Source: JAPPLB01 sp965208945 (GTDB taxonomy: Bacteria > Acidobacteriota > Terriglobia > Bryobacterales > UBA6623). From it: a stretch of 64,000 nt of DNA. The translations under genes were made by a program, and so were the position numbers. The stretch covers positions 3,844,001 to 3,908,000 of the forward strand of contig OZ242366.1 in NCBI GenBank assembly GCA_965208945.1, written 5' to 3'. The notes below the pieces were generated by a model. It did not search any database. It saw only the letters and a list, made by a program, of their open reading frames with translations, and was not told the DNA's origin. This document shows, in pieces, positions 52,762 to 60,624 of the stretch. The stretch's first letter is position 1. Every line of letters begins with the position of its first letter.

Positions 52762-52783
52762 TAAAAGACTGAAGGGCTTCAGT
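52762..52783 (-). terminator. Second minus-strand ACTGAAGGGCTTCAGT hairpin
   Basis: Same palindrome at 52768-52783 with AAAAG on its left (CTTTT on the minus strand). Fourth copy of the hairpin in the window; here the loop bases are GG where the others show CC, consistent with the inverted orientation. Confidence 0.35.
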
Positions 52784-52898
52784 ACCAACGGGTACCAAAC
52801 GAGCCACGGAAAGGCCGCGTTTCGTGTCTGAAAAAAGCCGTGATTCGTGTCTCGTGTCTCGTGTTTCGTGAAATACCTTAATAGCAGTGGCTTGAGAC

Positions 52899-53071
52899 TA
52901 GCCTGCATTTCTCACCACCCGACGGTCGAAGCACACGAAAAAGGCCGTGATTCGTGTTTCGTGTCTCGTGATTCGTGAAAACCATGGGAGGGGGCTTGGT
53001 TCGCTCCAGAAGAAATGTCTGGCGGCCCTCTCACCCACTTCGCCTCGCCACGTGGTGAGAAATGCAGGCTA
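52899..53071 (+). repeat. TAGCCTGCAT element copy 9, complete type II, 173 bp
   Basis: Perfect 20-bp ends, TAGCCTGCATTTCTCACCAC and its complement. Interior as in copy 8: GACGGTCGAAGCACAC, four heptamers, GGGCTTGGTTCGCTCCAGAA, GAAATGTCTGGCGGCC, CTCACCCACTTCGCCTCG. It ends 121 bp before the D-2-hydroxyacid dehydrogenase ATG, within its presumed promoter region. Confidence 0.9.
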
Positions 53072-53192
53072 GCGGTCGCCGCTGAAGTTGTCGGTTGCGT
53101 ACATGCTTGGGGGTTGTCGGGCTTGTTCGTTGATCTGGAGTCGTTGTGCTCCGACAAGCATGGCAGGTACAATCGCGCTGACAGGGCTACGC

Positions 53193-54149
53193 ATGAAAGT
53201 CGTTCTGGCATTCGACATGGGCGAGGACTTCGTCCGGGACTTGCGCGCAAGCTTCCCTCAGATCACGTTTGCGCCGGCCTACACGGTTGAAGAACAGTTG
53301 CGCGAGATTCCCGATGCGGAGGTCCAGTTCGGACAACTCAGCGGGGAGGCGTTTCAGAAGGCCGGGAAGCTCCGCTGGTTTCAATTCATCGGAGCCGGCT
53401 TTGACTACATCCTGAGGGAGAGTCCCGAGTTGGTCGAAAGCGATGTCGTGATGACCAATGCGCCAGGGACACACGCGATCGCGATGGCCGACCATGGGTT
53501 CGCCATGGTGCTGGCATTCGCCCATCGCGTCCCGGAACTGATTGACGACCAGCGGGCCCACCGCTGGGACATACAGAAGTACCGCGGGCGCATGATGGAG
53601 CTGCCGGGAACGACCATGGGCATTGTGGCGATGGGCGAGATCGGCAAAGCCATCGCGCAGCGGGCGCCCGGGTTCGGGATGGATGTCTATGCCGTCGACG
53701 CGCGGCAGATGGACCCTCCCTTCGGTGTCCGGGAAGTATGGGGGGTTGCGCGTCTGGACGACCTGCTCGCGGTCTCCGACTGGTTCGTGGTGACGGCCCC
53801 GCTGACCGACGCGACCCGGGGCATGATCGGCCGCCGGGAAATCGAGCGGCTGAAACCGGGCGCCCACGTGATCGCGTTGTCCCGAGGCGGAATCATTGAT
53901 GAGGAAGCTCTGGTAGACGCTCTTCGATCCGGGCAGGTTGCCGGGGCCGCACTGGACGTCGCGTCCAAAGAGCCGCTGCCCTCCGACAGCCCGCTCTGGG
54001 ACATGCCCAACGTGCTGATCTCACCCCACGTGTCCGCGGATTCATCGCAGATCTGGGAGCGCCGCCAGCAAATCTTCAAGGAGAACCTGCGCCGCTACGT
54101 TGCGGGGCAACCACTTCTCAATGTGTGTGACAAGAGGGCCGGGTTCTGA
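53193..54149 (+). CDS. D-2-hydroxyacid dehydrogenase family protein
   Basis: 318 residues from the ATG at 53193; the longer frame to 53088 is spacer. Substrate domain at the two ends, NAD-binding Rossmann domain at about 105-285 (TMGIVAMGEIGKAIAQRA, the GxGxxG with Met-Gly in place of Leu-Gly). Catalytic Arg in HVIALSRGGIIDEEAL, Glu in ALDVASKEPLPSDSPLW and His in VLISPHVSAD are all in place. It would reduce a 2-keto acid to a D-2-hydroxy acid or the reverse, with glyoxylate/hydroxypyruvate relatives the closest guess. Its TGA stop (54147-54149) is the first triplet of a decayed repeat end, TGACCTGCATTTCTCA. Confidence 0.88.
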   Translation: MKVVLAFDMGEDFVRDLRASFPQITFAPAYTVEEQLREIPDAEVQFGQLSGEAFQKAGKLRWFQFIGAGFDYILRESPELVESDVVMTNAPGTHAIAMADHGFAMVLAFAHRVPELIDDQRAHRWDIQKYRGRMMELPGTTMGIVAMGEIGKAIAQRAPGFGMDVYAVDARQMDPPFGVREVWGVARLDDLLAVSDWFVVTAPLTDATRGMIGRREIERLKPGAHVIALSRGGIIDEEALVDALRSGQVAGAALDVASKEPLPSDSPLWDMPNVLISPHVSADSSQIWERRQQIFKENLRRYVAGQPLLNVCDKRAGF

Positions 54150-54178
54150 CCTGCATTTCTCAACGCCTGACGACTCTG
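54147..54178 (+). repeat. TAGCCTGCAT element copy 10, left-end remnant
   Basis: TGACCTGCATTTCTCAACGC followed by CTGACGACTC aligns with the left end and CCGACGGTCG of complete copies. No core or right end follows. The first triplet serves as the stop codon of the dehydrogenase gene. Confidence 0.65.
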
Positions 54179-54190
54179 CCAGGGGTCTTC

Positions 54191-54493
54191 GTGCTACTCG
54201 CGTTGAGCGTAGTGCTGATGGCATGCGGCGCGTCCCCGGACCAGGCGCCTGCGAACGAGCCGTCCGATTCTGCGATTCAGTTGGAAGAGGAAAGAAGGCT
54301 CGTCCAGGATGCCATGCGCGCCTACATGAAGCGAACCGGAGTGACGGAGATTCCCGCCCGGACCAAACCCAGACAGATCGGTCCGGTGGACGTCAATGTT
54401 CCTTTCAAGGGGGAACTTCAAATGACGCTGCCGACGATGTTCAAATATGCCTGGGATGAAGGCGGAAATGTCACCGAAGCCAGCCGGGAGTAG
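54191..54493 (+). CDS. Small lipoprotein of unknown function
   Basis: 100 residues, GTG start at 54191. The first twelve residues form a short lipoprotein signal with Cys12 (SVVLMACGAS). The mature part is acidic then basic: PANEPSDSAIQLEEERRLVQ, AMRAYMKRTGVTEIP, VDVNVPFKGELQMTLPTMFKY. No family recognised. It lies 92 bp upstream of the oligopeptide-binding protein gene in the same direction and could be co-transcribed with it. Short but with coding-like codon use and a credible signal. Confidence 0.5.
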   Translation: MLLALSVVLMACGASPDQAPANEPSDSAIQLEEERRLVQDAMRAYMKRTGVTEIPARTKPRQIGPVDVNVPFKGELQMTLPTMFKYAWDEGGNVTEASRE

Positions 54494-54584
54494 GAGAGTG
54501 ATGGCCCAGCAGCCTGAAGTGGAAGTCACGTGGAAGGCGCGTTGTCCTGGGCCGTTGTCCTGTTAGCAGCCACGAAAGGCCGTG

Positions 54585-56135
54585 ATGCCGCAACAAGCGA
54601 TCCGAGCGATTGGCGGGATTTGCCTCGGAGCACTGTTGATGCTGACCGCTTGCGGGAAGGGCAGCGACCCGGGTGCGGGATCCCGGGAGGCCGGCGGACG
54701 GAAAAACTCTGTTACGGTGGCCGCCTCGGGCGGAGCCAGCTACGTCCTGTACATGGACCCGACCTTGCAGGGGCTGCGCTTCAGTCCTCACACGCATGTC
54801 TACGACCCCATCGTCCGCTACAACCCGGGCACACAACAATGGGAGCCGATGCTGGCCCTGTCGTGGGAGCGGATCGATAGAAACAGGATGCGCTTTCATC
54901 TCCGCCGGGAGGTCGAGTTCCACAACGGCTCCCCGCTGACCGCGCACGACGTGGCATTCACGTTGGGCCGCATCAAAGACCCCGAGCTGGCAAGCCCCGT
55001 CAACGGCTTCTATCATGCCGTGAGCCGCGCGGAAGTCATTGACGACCATACGTTCGACGTGATCGGGAAAGCCTACGGCATTCTGCCGGCCATGAACGTC
55101 TTCATGCCGGTGGACAAGGAAACGTTCGAGGCGGTCGGCGCCGAGGCCTATAACCTGAACCCGATCGGCACCGGCCCCTACCACTTCGTCGAGTGGGAAT
55201 TGGACAATTTCATCACTCTCCGGCTCAATACCGATTACTGGGGAGAGACGCCCAAGATCGAGCGTGTGACCTTCCGGTTCGTTTCGGACCGGGCGACCAA
55301 GATGCTGATGCTGCAATCGGGCGAGGCCGACATCATCGATGAAGTTTCGCCGGACATGATTGACGATCTCGAGCAGCATCCGCAGATCGACGTGCGCAGC
55401 GTACCCTCGCACCGAACGAACTTCATCACCATCAATACATTTCGTGAACCCTTTGACGACGTTCGCGTCCGCCAGGCCATGGCGCATGCCATCCATTGGC
55501 AAGAGATCATCGACAAGCTGTACGGGGGGCTGGGATACCGGCAGGCGGCACTCAGTCCCAAGATCATCGAGCACTACGATCCGGACCTCGAACCCTACGA
55601 CTACGACCCGGAAAAAGCGCGGCGGTTACTGGCCGAAGCCGGTTTCCCGAACGGCTTCATGGTGGATGATCCCTTCAAGACTCCCGTCGGTTGGATGCCG
55701 ATCGACAACATCGCTTCGGAAGTGATCGTCGCCAACCTGGAGGCGGTCGGAATCCGGATGGGATTGTGGATGGCGGAGGAGGCCAGCTACAACGACAAGT
55801 GGTTGAACAAGGACGTGACGCTCGGATTCTTTTCCTGCGGCAACCAGATGTTCGCCGCCGACTTCTGCTACAACGCGCATTTCCATCCCAACTTTCGAGG
55901 TTTCTATTTCAACCACCCGCAACTGACCAATATGCTGGACGACTTCTCCGACACGGTCGATCCCGACCAGCAGAGAGCCGCCATGAAAGAAATCCAGAGG
56001 TTCGTTCACGAGACCGTCGGATACATTCCCGGCTTCGTCGGGGATTTCATCTATGGTGTCAACGCGAACCTGGAGTGGGAACCTTCCAGCGACGAGCGGG
56101 TGTATTTGCATAATGCCGAGTGGAGGTCACGGTAG
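54585..56135 (+). CDS. Peptide/nickel-type ABC transporter substrate-binding lipoprotein (family 5)
   Basis: 516 residues; ATG at 54585 (a GTG codon earlier is possible). Lipoprotein signal ends at Cys23 (LLMLTACGKGS). Family-5 binding-protein marks: LALSWERIDRNRMRFHLR, EVEFHNGSPLTAHDVAFTLG, NPIGTGPYHFVEWE, RFVSDRATKMLMLQSGEAD, RTNFITINTFREPFDDVRVRQAM and YDPEKARRLLAEAGFPNGF. Delivers oligopeptides or similar ligands to an ABC permease. Two cognate-type ATPase genes lie 1.7-4 kb downstream on the other strand; no permease gene is visible in the window. The TAG stop (56133-56135) is the first triplet of a decayed repeat copy. Confidence 0.9.
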   Translation: MPQQAIRAIGGICLGALLMLTACGKGSDPGAGSREAGGRKNSVTVAASGGASYVLYMDPTLQGLRFSPHTHVYDPIVRYNPGTQQWEPMLALSWERIDRNRMRFHLRREVEFHNGSPLTAHDVAFTLGRIKDPELASPVNGFYHAVSRAEVIDDHTFDVIGKAYGILPAMNVFMPVDKETFEAVGAEAYNLNPIGTGPYHFVEWELDNFITLRLNTDYWGETPKIERVTFRFVSDRATKMLMLQSGEADIIDEVSPDMIDDLEQHPQIDVRSVPSHRTNFITINTFREPFDDVRVRQAMAHAIHWQEIIDKLYGGLGYRQAALSPKIIEHYDPDLEPYDYDPEKARRLLAEAGFPNGFMVDDPFKTPVGWMPIDNIASEVIVANLEAVGIRMGLWMAEEASYNDKWLNKDVTLGFFSCGNQMFAADFCYNAHFHPNFRGFYFNHPQLTNMLDDFSDTVDPDQQRAAMKEIQRFVHETVGYIPGFVGDFIYGVNANLEWEPSSDERVYLHNAEWRSR

Positions 56136-56399
56136 ACTGTTTTTTTCACCACCCGATAGACGAAGAACGTAAAAAGTGGTTAGTTATTAGTTGATAGTTT
56201 TTAGTTTTTAGTGAAAAGCAGAAAGGCCGTGATTCGTGTTTCGTGACCCAAAAACCCAAGCAAGTGGTACGACCATTTCTCCAAGGCAGCTTGTGTTGAG
56301 GCCATGTTGCGCGCGCCTTTTTCCTCCTCCCGGCTCACGGCTCGTCCTGACGGTTCTTTCACGCACTTCACCTCGCCTCGTGGTGAGGTAGACAGGGCT
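56133..56399 (+). repeat. TAGCCTGCAT element copy 11, decayed, type II
   Basis: Left end TAGACTGTTTTTTTCACCAC, then CCGATAGACGAAGAACG. Two heptamers (GATTCGT, GTTTCGT) are followed by GACCCAAAAACCCAAGCAAG, GCGCGCC TTTTTCCTCC, CGTCCTGACGGTTCTTTCAC and a weak right end GTGGTGAGGTAGACAGGGCT. An additional TTAGTTATTAGTTGATAG-like AT-rich insert follows the left end. The first triplet is the stop of the binding-protein gene. Confidence 0.7.
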
Positions 56400-56424
56400 C
56401 GTTGACAAGCACGGAGGGAGTTTC

Positions 56425-57351
56425 ATGAAGCGGCCGGAAAGACACTCGCGGCGAGGGTTAATGGGCGCCGGCGCGTGGTTGCTGCTGGGCTCGGCTTGCG
56501 GGGATGCCGGGAGAGTCGCGAGTTCGCCGCGGGACAACGAGACGGGGGAACCGACCTTGCGCTTGGAACCGAAGCAGAACGACCAGCGGATCGTCATGCT
56601 GCACTCCCTCTTGTTCGAGTGTTCGTGGACTTTTCGCGTGCCGGAGGCGACGCAGTCACGGGAAGGCATGTTGGCCGTCAGCTTCTGGCCGGCAGTGCGA
56701 TGGACGGTCGAGGCGGACGGGAGAATCCGGTGCGAGTGGGAGAGCACCGAGGAGGGCGCGGCCGAGGCCACCTCAAAAGACCGCTTCGGGTTCACGTACC
56801 TTGCCGGCGTCCGTCAGAAAGTCGCGATCACCCCCACCGACTACGGAGCTTTGCTGGAATTGACCGTAAGCAACGGCCGGACGAGCAGCCTCCATGGCGT
56901 CTCGGTCAACCCGTGCCTGGGTTATCCCACCTGTCCCAGCTTCCGAACCGACGACAGGAGCACGACGTTCGTGTTGGTTGACGGCACCATGACCCCGACG
57001 GCCGGGACCGACCGGGGCGACGGCGACCCGATCCGGACGTTCTACCGCGTCCTCGATCGGCATGTGCTGTGGAATATACCGACCAGCTACTGGGGGAACG
57101 GCAGCCGGACCGTATTGAGCAGCGGCGCGGTCTGCCGGGTCTCGAGAGATCGCAAAGCGGTCATCGGCGCCGCCTGGAAGCAGGCGGATAATGTCATGGA
57201 AAACTGCGACCAACACCAGTGCATTCATTCCGTCGGAACGATCGGGGACATAAGCCCCGGTCAAGCCCGAACGGTCACGGGAGCGGTGATCCACGTTCGC
57301 GGGGACGAAAAGATGTTCTTCGAGCGGGTTCGACAGCTTGGCCTGAGCTGA
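56425..57351 (+). CDS. Exported protein of unknown function with Cys-His motif
   Basis: 308 residues. The leader SRRGLMGAGAWLLLGSACGD combines twin-arginine and lipoprotein features (Cys25). The mature part is beta-rich, with VMLHSLLFECSWTFRVPE, FGFTYLAGVRQKVAITPTDYG, LLELTVSNGRTSSLHGV, CLGYPTCPSF and the C-terminal NCDQHQCIHSVGTIGDISPG. The C-terminal 70 residues match a truncated frame at 40125-40421, so the family is present twice. Conserved Cys-His pairs could bind a metal or form disulfides. No named family recognised; the beta-rich composition suggests a carbohydrate-active or binding domain. TGA stop (57349-57351) is the first triplet of repeat copy 12. Confidence 0.6.
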   Translation: MKRPERHSRRGLMGAGAWLLLGSACGDAGRVASSPRDNETGEPTLRLEPKQNDQRIVMLHSLLFECSWTFRVPEATQSREGMLAVSFWPAVRWTVEADGRIRCEWESTEEGAAEATSKDRFGFTYLAGVRQKVAITPTDYGALLELTVSNGRTSSLHGVSVNPCLGYPTCPSFRTDDRSTTFVLVDGTMTPTAGTDRGDGDPIRTFYRVLDRHVLWNIPTSYWGNGSRTVLSSGAVCRVSRDRKAVIGAAWKQADNVMENCDQHQCIHSVGTIGDISPGQARTVTGAVIHVRGDEKMFFERVRQLGLS

Positions 57352-57824
57352 ACGTTATTTCTGACCACTTGACGGCCGAAGAATGCAAAAAAGGCCGTGA
57401 TTCGTGTCTCGTGATTCGTGAAAAGCATTTGGTGGGGCCTGGTTCGCTCCAGAAGAAATGTCTGGCGGCCAGTGAACCGGAAAGACCGAAAAGGCCGTGA
57501 TTCGTGTTTCGTGACCCAAAAACCCAAGCAAGTAGTACGGCCGTTAGTCTAAGGCAGCTTGCGTTAAGGACATGTTTCGGGAAAGCCTTATTTCTTGTTT
57601 TGTGTTACTTGACCCGAGGGGTGAAGGAGGCGAGAAAGGCAGTGGATAGTGGTTAGTGGTTAGAGAAAAAAAGAAAGGCCGTGATTCGTGTTTCGTGTCT
57701 CGTGATTCGTGAAAAACCTTCAAAGGCCATGTTGTGTGCGCCTCTTTCCTCCGCCCGGCTCGCGCCTCGTCCTGACGGCCCTCTTACATACTTCGCCTCG
57801 CCGCGTGGTGAGAAATGCAGGCTA
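57349..57824 (+). repeat. TAGCCTGCAT element copy 12, composite type II, 476 bp
   Basis: Weak left end TGAACGTTATTTCTGACCAC followed by TTGACGGCCGAAG; strong right end GTGGTGAGAAATGCAGGCTA at 57805-57824. Between them are three heptamer runs (near 57398, 57499 and 57680), GGGCCTGGTTCGCTCCAGAA, a repeated GACCCAAAAACCCAAGCAAG, a GACCCGAGGGGTGAAGGAGG block and a GTGGTTAGTGGTTAG tract. It fills the whole space between the convergent gene stops at 57351 and 57829. Confidence 0.75.
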
Positions 57825-57828
57825 ATGA

Positions 57829-58860
57829 TCAGGAGGGATCGACGGGGATCGCAGGCAGGCCGCTTCCGGGTCCGGCTTCGTCGCTTCGATGGCAGGCCAC
57901 GAAATGGCCGGGGCGCAGTTCGCGCAACTCCGGGACTTGCTCATGGCAGATGTCCTTGACCAGGGGGCAGCGGGTGCTGAAAACACATCCGGGGGGCGGG
58001 TCGGCGGGATTCGGCATGCCGCCGGTCAAGACGATGTGCCGCCGGGATGCCTCGCGGTCGGGGTCCGGTAGAGGCGCCGCGGAAAGCAAAGCGACCGTGT
58101 AGGGATGGAGAGGCTGGTTGTAAATGCCGTCTCGCGCGGCCAGTTCCATGACGCGGCCCAAGTACATCACCGCCACCCGGTCGGAGATGTGACGAACCAT
58201 GCTCAGGTCATGGGCGATAAACAAGTAGGTCAATTTCCGCAGCCGTTGAAGCTCTTTGAGGAGGTTCACGATCTGGGCCTGGATGGATACGTCGAGAGCC
58301 GAAACCGGCTCGTCGCAAACGATGACCGAGGGGTTGAGGGCCAAGGCGCGGGCGATGCCCAGGCGCTGGCGCTGACCGCCGGAAAGCTCATGAGGGTAGC
58401 GCCGGCGGAATTGCAGATCGAGCCCCACCGTCTCGAAGAGTTCGGAGGTCCGCTCGTCGAGGGTCTGGCCGCGTTCGCCGCCGTGAACGATCAACGGCTC
58501 CGAGACGATGTTTTCGGCGCGCATCCGCGGGTTGAGCGACGAGTACGGGTCCTGAAAGATCATCTGGAGGCGCCGCCGGCGCTGACGCAGAATGCCTTCA
58601 TCGAGCCGGCACAGGTCCTGGCCTTCGAAGAGAACCTGGCCCGCGGTCGGCTGAACCAGCTTCAGGATGGCGCGGCCCAGGGTCGTTTTCCCCGATCCGC
58701 TTTCACCGACCACGCCGAGAGTCTCTCCGCGCCGTACCTCGAAGCTCACGCCGTCGACGGCTTTGACGGACCCCACCTTGCGCTGCAACACGCCTCGCAA
58801 TATGGGGAAGTGAACCTGGAGGTCGACGACCTCGAGGATCGTATCCGGCTCAGCAGTCAT
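57829..58860 (-). CDS. oppF: Oligopeptide/dipeptide ABC transporter ATPase (OppF/DppF type)
   Basis: 343 residues from the ATG at 58860; the open frame continues upstream only through repeat sequence. Walker A GESGSGKTTLG, Q-loop MIFQDPYSSLNP, signature LSGGQRQRLGIARALAL, Walker B VIVCDEPVSALD and the H-loop IAHDLSMVRH are complete. The C-terminal oligopeptide-type extension has four Cys (GCVFSTRCPLVKDICHE and ACHR), as in Dpp/Opp ATPases that carry an iron-sulfur cluster. Powers import with the partner ATPase at 59116 and two permeases not found here. Its stop is five bases from repeat copy 12 and its start abuts repeat copy 13. Confidence 0.93.
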   Translation of the reverse strand: MTAEPDTILEVVDLQVHFPILRGVLQRKVGSVKAVDGVSFEVRRGETLGVVGESGSGKTTLGRAILKLVQPTAGQVLFEGQDLCRLDEGILRQRRRRLQMIFQDPYSSLNPRMRAENIVSEPLIVHGGERGQTLDERTSELFETVGLDLQFRRRYPHELSGGQRQRLGIARALALNPSVIVCDEPVSALDVSIQAQIVNLLKELQRLRKLTYLFIAHDLSMVRHISDRVAVMYLGRVMELAARDGIYNQPLHPYTVALLSAAPLPDPDREASRRHIVLTGGMPNPADPPPGCVFSTRCPLVKDICHEQVPELRELRPGHFVACHRSDEAGPGSGLPAIPVDPS

Positions 58861-59031
58861 GATGGGCGGTTCGTGAAAAGCATAAAAGCCGTGATTCGTG
58901 TCTCGTGATTCGTGATTCGTGACCCAAAAACCCACGCAAGTGGTACGGCCGTTGCTCCAAGGCAGCTTGCGCATCGCCCTGACGGTCCTCTCACGCACTT
59001 CGCTTCGCCACGTGGCGAGAAATGCAGGCTC
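58861..59031 (+). repeat. TAGCCTGCAT element copy 13, left end lost, type II
   Basis: Starts directly at the oppF start with a GTTCGTGAAAAGC tail and four heptamers (GATTCGT, GTCTCGT, GATTCGT, GATTCGT), then GACCCAAAAACCCACGCAAG, TGACGGTCCTCTCACGCAC, and a right end GTGGCGAGAAATGCAGGCT at 59013-59031. The standard left end is missing. The following 84 bp to the stop of the next ATPase gene show nothing notable. Confidence 0.7.
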
Positions 59032-59115
59032 GTTTTTCCTCCGCCCCCTGGCGGATCAACCAAGCGGGAAACATCCGGATCGGTGTCAACACCTCTTGGC
59101 CCGGAGGATTTCACA

Positions 59116-60108
59116 TCAGCTATCACGGGGGCGTCCTTCCTGCACATCCCACCAGCAAGCGGCGACGTGATCTCGAGCGACCGGGAGCAGCCCGGGGTTT
59201 TCCTCGCGGCAGAGGTCCATGACGTACGAACAGCGCGGGGCGAACGGGCAACCCTGGGGAGCCCGCAACATGTCGGGAGGAGCGCCGGCGATGCTGGCCA
59301 GGGGCTGTCCTGTGGCATCATCCATGCCCGGTACGGATTGCATCAGGCCGATGGTGTACGGGTGCCTGGGATTGTTGAAGAGTTCCTTGACGGGCGCCTG
59401 CTCGACGATGAAGCCGGCATACATCACCACCACGCGTTCGGCCAGACTCGCCACCAGCGCGAGGTCGTGGGTGATCCAGATCACGGCCATGCCGAGTTCC
59501 CGGCGCAACCGTTTGACCAGATCGACGATCTGCGCCTGGATCGTGACATCCAGAGCGGTAGTGGGCTCATCGGCGATCAGGATCTTCGGATTGCAGGCCA
59601 GGGCCATCGCGATCATGACCCTCTGGCGCATGCCGCCGGAGAACTGGTGGGGATAGTTGTTGACACGGGATTCCGCATGGGGGATGCCTACCAGCTCCAG
59701 CAGCTCGATGGTTCGGCTTCTGACCTGGCTGTGAGACAAGCTTAGGTGTTCGACCAATACTTCCGCGATCTGACGGCCTATCGGGAGCACGGGGTTGAGA
59801 GACGTCATCGGGTCCTGAAAGACGATGCCGATCTGGGCGCCGCGGACTTCGCGCAGCTCCGCCGCCGTCAGCTCGAACAGATTCCGCCCCAGAAAATTCG
59901 CTTCGCCGCGGACGATGTCGCCGGGAGGCTCCGGGATCAGACGCAACAACGACAGCATGGTGACGCTCTTGCCGCAGCCGCTTTCGCCGACAACGCACAG
60001 GATCTCTCGTTCGTCGAGGCTGAACGAGACGCCGTTGACCGCATGGACCGTCTTCTCCGACATCCGGAAGCGGGTCACAACGTCTTTGACTTCCAGGATC
60101 ACCGTCAT
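59116..60108 (-). CDS. oppD: Oligopeptide/dipeptide ABC transporter ATPase (OppD/DppD type)
   Basis: 330 residues. Walker A GESGCGKSVTMLSLL, Q-loop IVFQDPMTSLNP, signature FSGGMRQRVMIAMALA, Walker B ILIADEPTTALD, H-loop WITHDLALVASLAE, and the C-terminal four-Cys region (GCPFAPRCSYVMDLCRE and AACWW). The GGMRQRV form is the OppD/DppD one, so it is the first of the ATPase pair. It precedes oppF on the minus strand with a repeat element between them, where such genes usually overlap or touch. Permease genes expected just upstream are not in the 60-64 kb part, which is occupied by a transposon and remnant-like sequence. Confidence 0.93.
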   Translation of the reverse strand: MTVILEVKDVVTRFRMSEKTVHAVNGVSFSLDEREILCVVGESGCGKSVTMLSLLRLIPEPPGDIVRGEANFLGRNLFELTAAELREVRGAQIGIVFQDPMTSLNPVLPIGRQIAEVLVEHLSLSHSQVRSRTIELLELVGIPHAESRVNNYPHQFSGGMRQRVMIAMALACNPKILIADEPTTALDVTIQAQIVDLVKRLRRELGMAVIWITHDLALVASLAERVVVMYAGFIVEQAPVKELFNNPRHPYTIGLMQSVPGMDDATGQPLASIAGAPPDMLRAPQGCPFAPRCSYVMDLCREENPGLLPVARDHVAACWWDVQEGRPRDS

Positions 60109-60624
60109 GCTTGCTGTCTCAACGAGCGATTCCGCGAAGCCTCCGGCTGAGGAATCTCAACAGGTTGTCGCCAGTGAGGCCGGTTCAGCCGATAAGCGTT
60201 TTGGCCTTGATACTGGCGTGCGGCTGGCGCCAATTGTAGCAGTGGAAGTTGTAGCGGCAGGTGCTCTGCGCGTTGCGGTCTGAGCGGAGTGTTCGGCTTT
60301 GCTGCTGGGTGCGTCAAGACGTTCTCGGTGGACCAACGCGACATCCGTACCTTTGTCCTGGCGATCAAATGATCATCCTGCAACGTGTGATCTACCCCTA
60401 TTACAAAGGCGGGTTGCATCAGATTGCCCTCATGCAGGCACAGGCTGCACTAGTCATACCGTTGTGCATGTTCGAGGTCACGGGGCGCGTCTGGGGCGAT
60501 GGGTCATCAAAGAGGTTGAAGAAATCCGCCGAGTTTTCGAGGCAGACGGCTCACCTTGTTGTCTCGACTTCACCATCGTGCTTCTTCGCAACAGCGAGGG
60601 GATTGTGTCGAGGCTGCGACGCGC
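60109..60624. other. Spacer between oppD and the IS1595 transposon
   Basis: About 515 bases without a clear gene. On the minus strand near 60125-60165 a short frame reads GDNLLRFLSRRLRGIAR, similar to the C-termini of amidohydrolases or M19 peptidases, but a stop lies just upstream, so at best it is a remnant. The plus-strand ORFs at 60261-60664 lack ribosome sites and recognisable content. The OppBC permease genes normally expected upstream of oppD are absent. Confidence 0.4.

Larger units (their letters stand above)
51885..52898. repeat. 1-kb gene-free spacer with GC-rich and heptamer repeats
   Basis: No credible gene. A CCATAGCC/CCGCCCATGCC-type low-complexity block at about 52040-52175 is repeated in shortened form at 52308-52385, both ending in CGCAGGAAA.CAGCGACCGGGCGGC. 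Five heptamer runs (near 52190, 52222, 52552, 52622, 52840) each follow an AAGGCC or AAAGCC and end in GTGAAAA or similar. Two ACTGAAG hairpins are present. Composition resembles the 16.7-18.3 kb spacer on the opposite strand. Confidence 0.7.

Noticed and set aside
32998..53071. Repeat elements considered as integron attC sites
   Set aside because: No integrase, no RYYYAAC/GTTRRRY core pair, and the genes between copies are full catabolic operons in mixed orientation. IS1111 targeting of attC was the reason for considering it.
46850..58960. Heptamer runs considered as a CRISPR array
   Set aside because: Units are only 7 bp, contiguous, without spacers, and no cas genes are present.
60105..60419. 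104-codon minus-strand ORF and a GDNLLRFLSRR tail near 60125-60165
   Set aside because: The tail resembles amidohydrolase C-termini, but a stop lies immediately upstream and the other frame is not protein-like; too short to call a gene.
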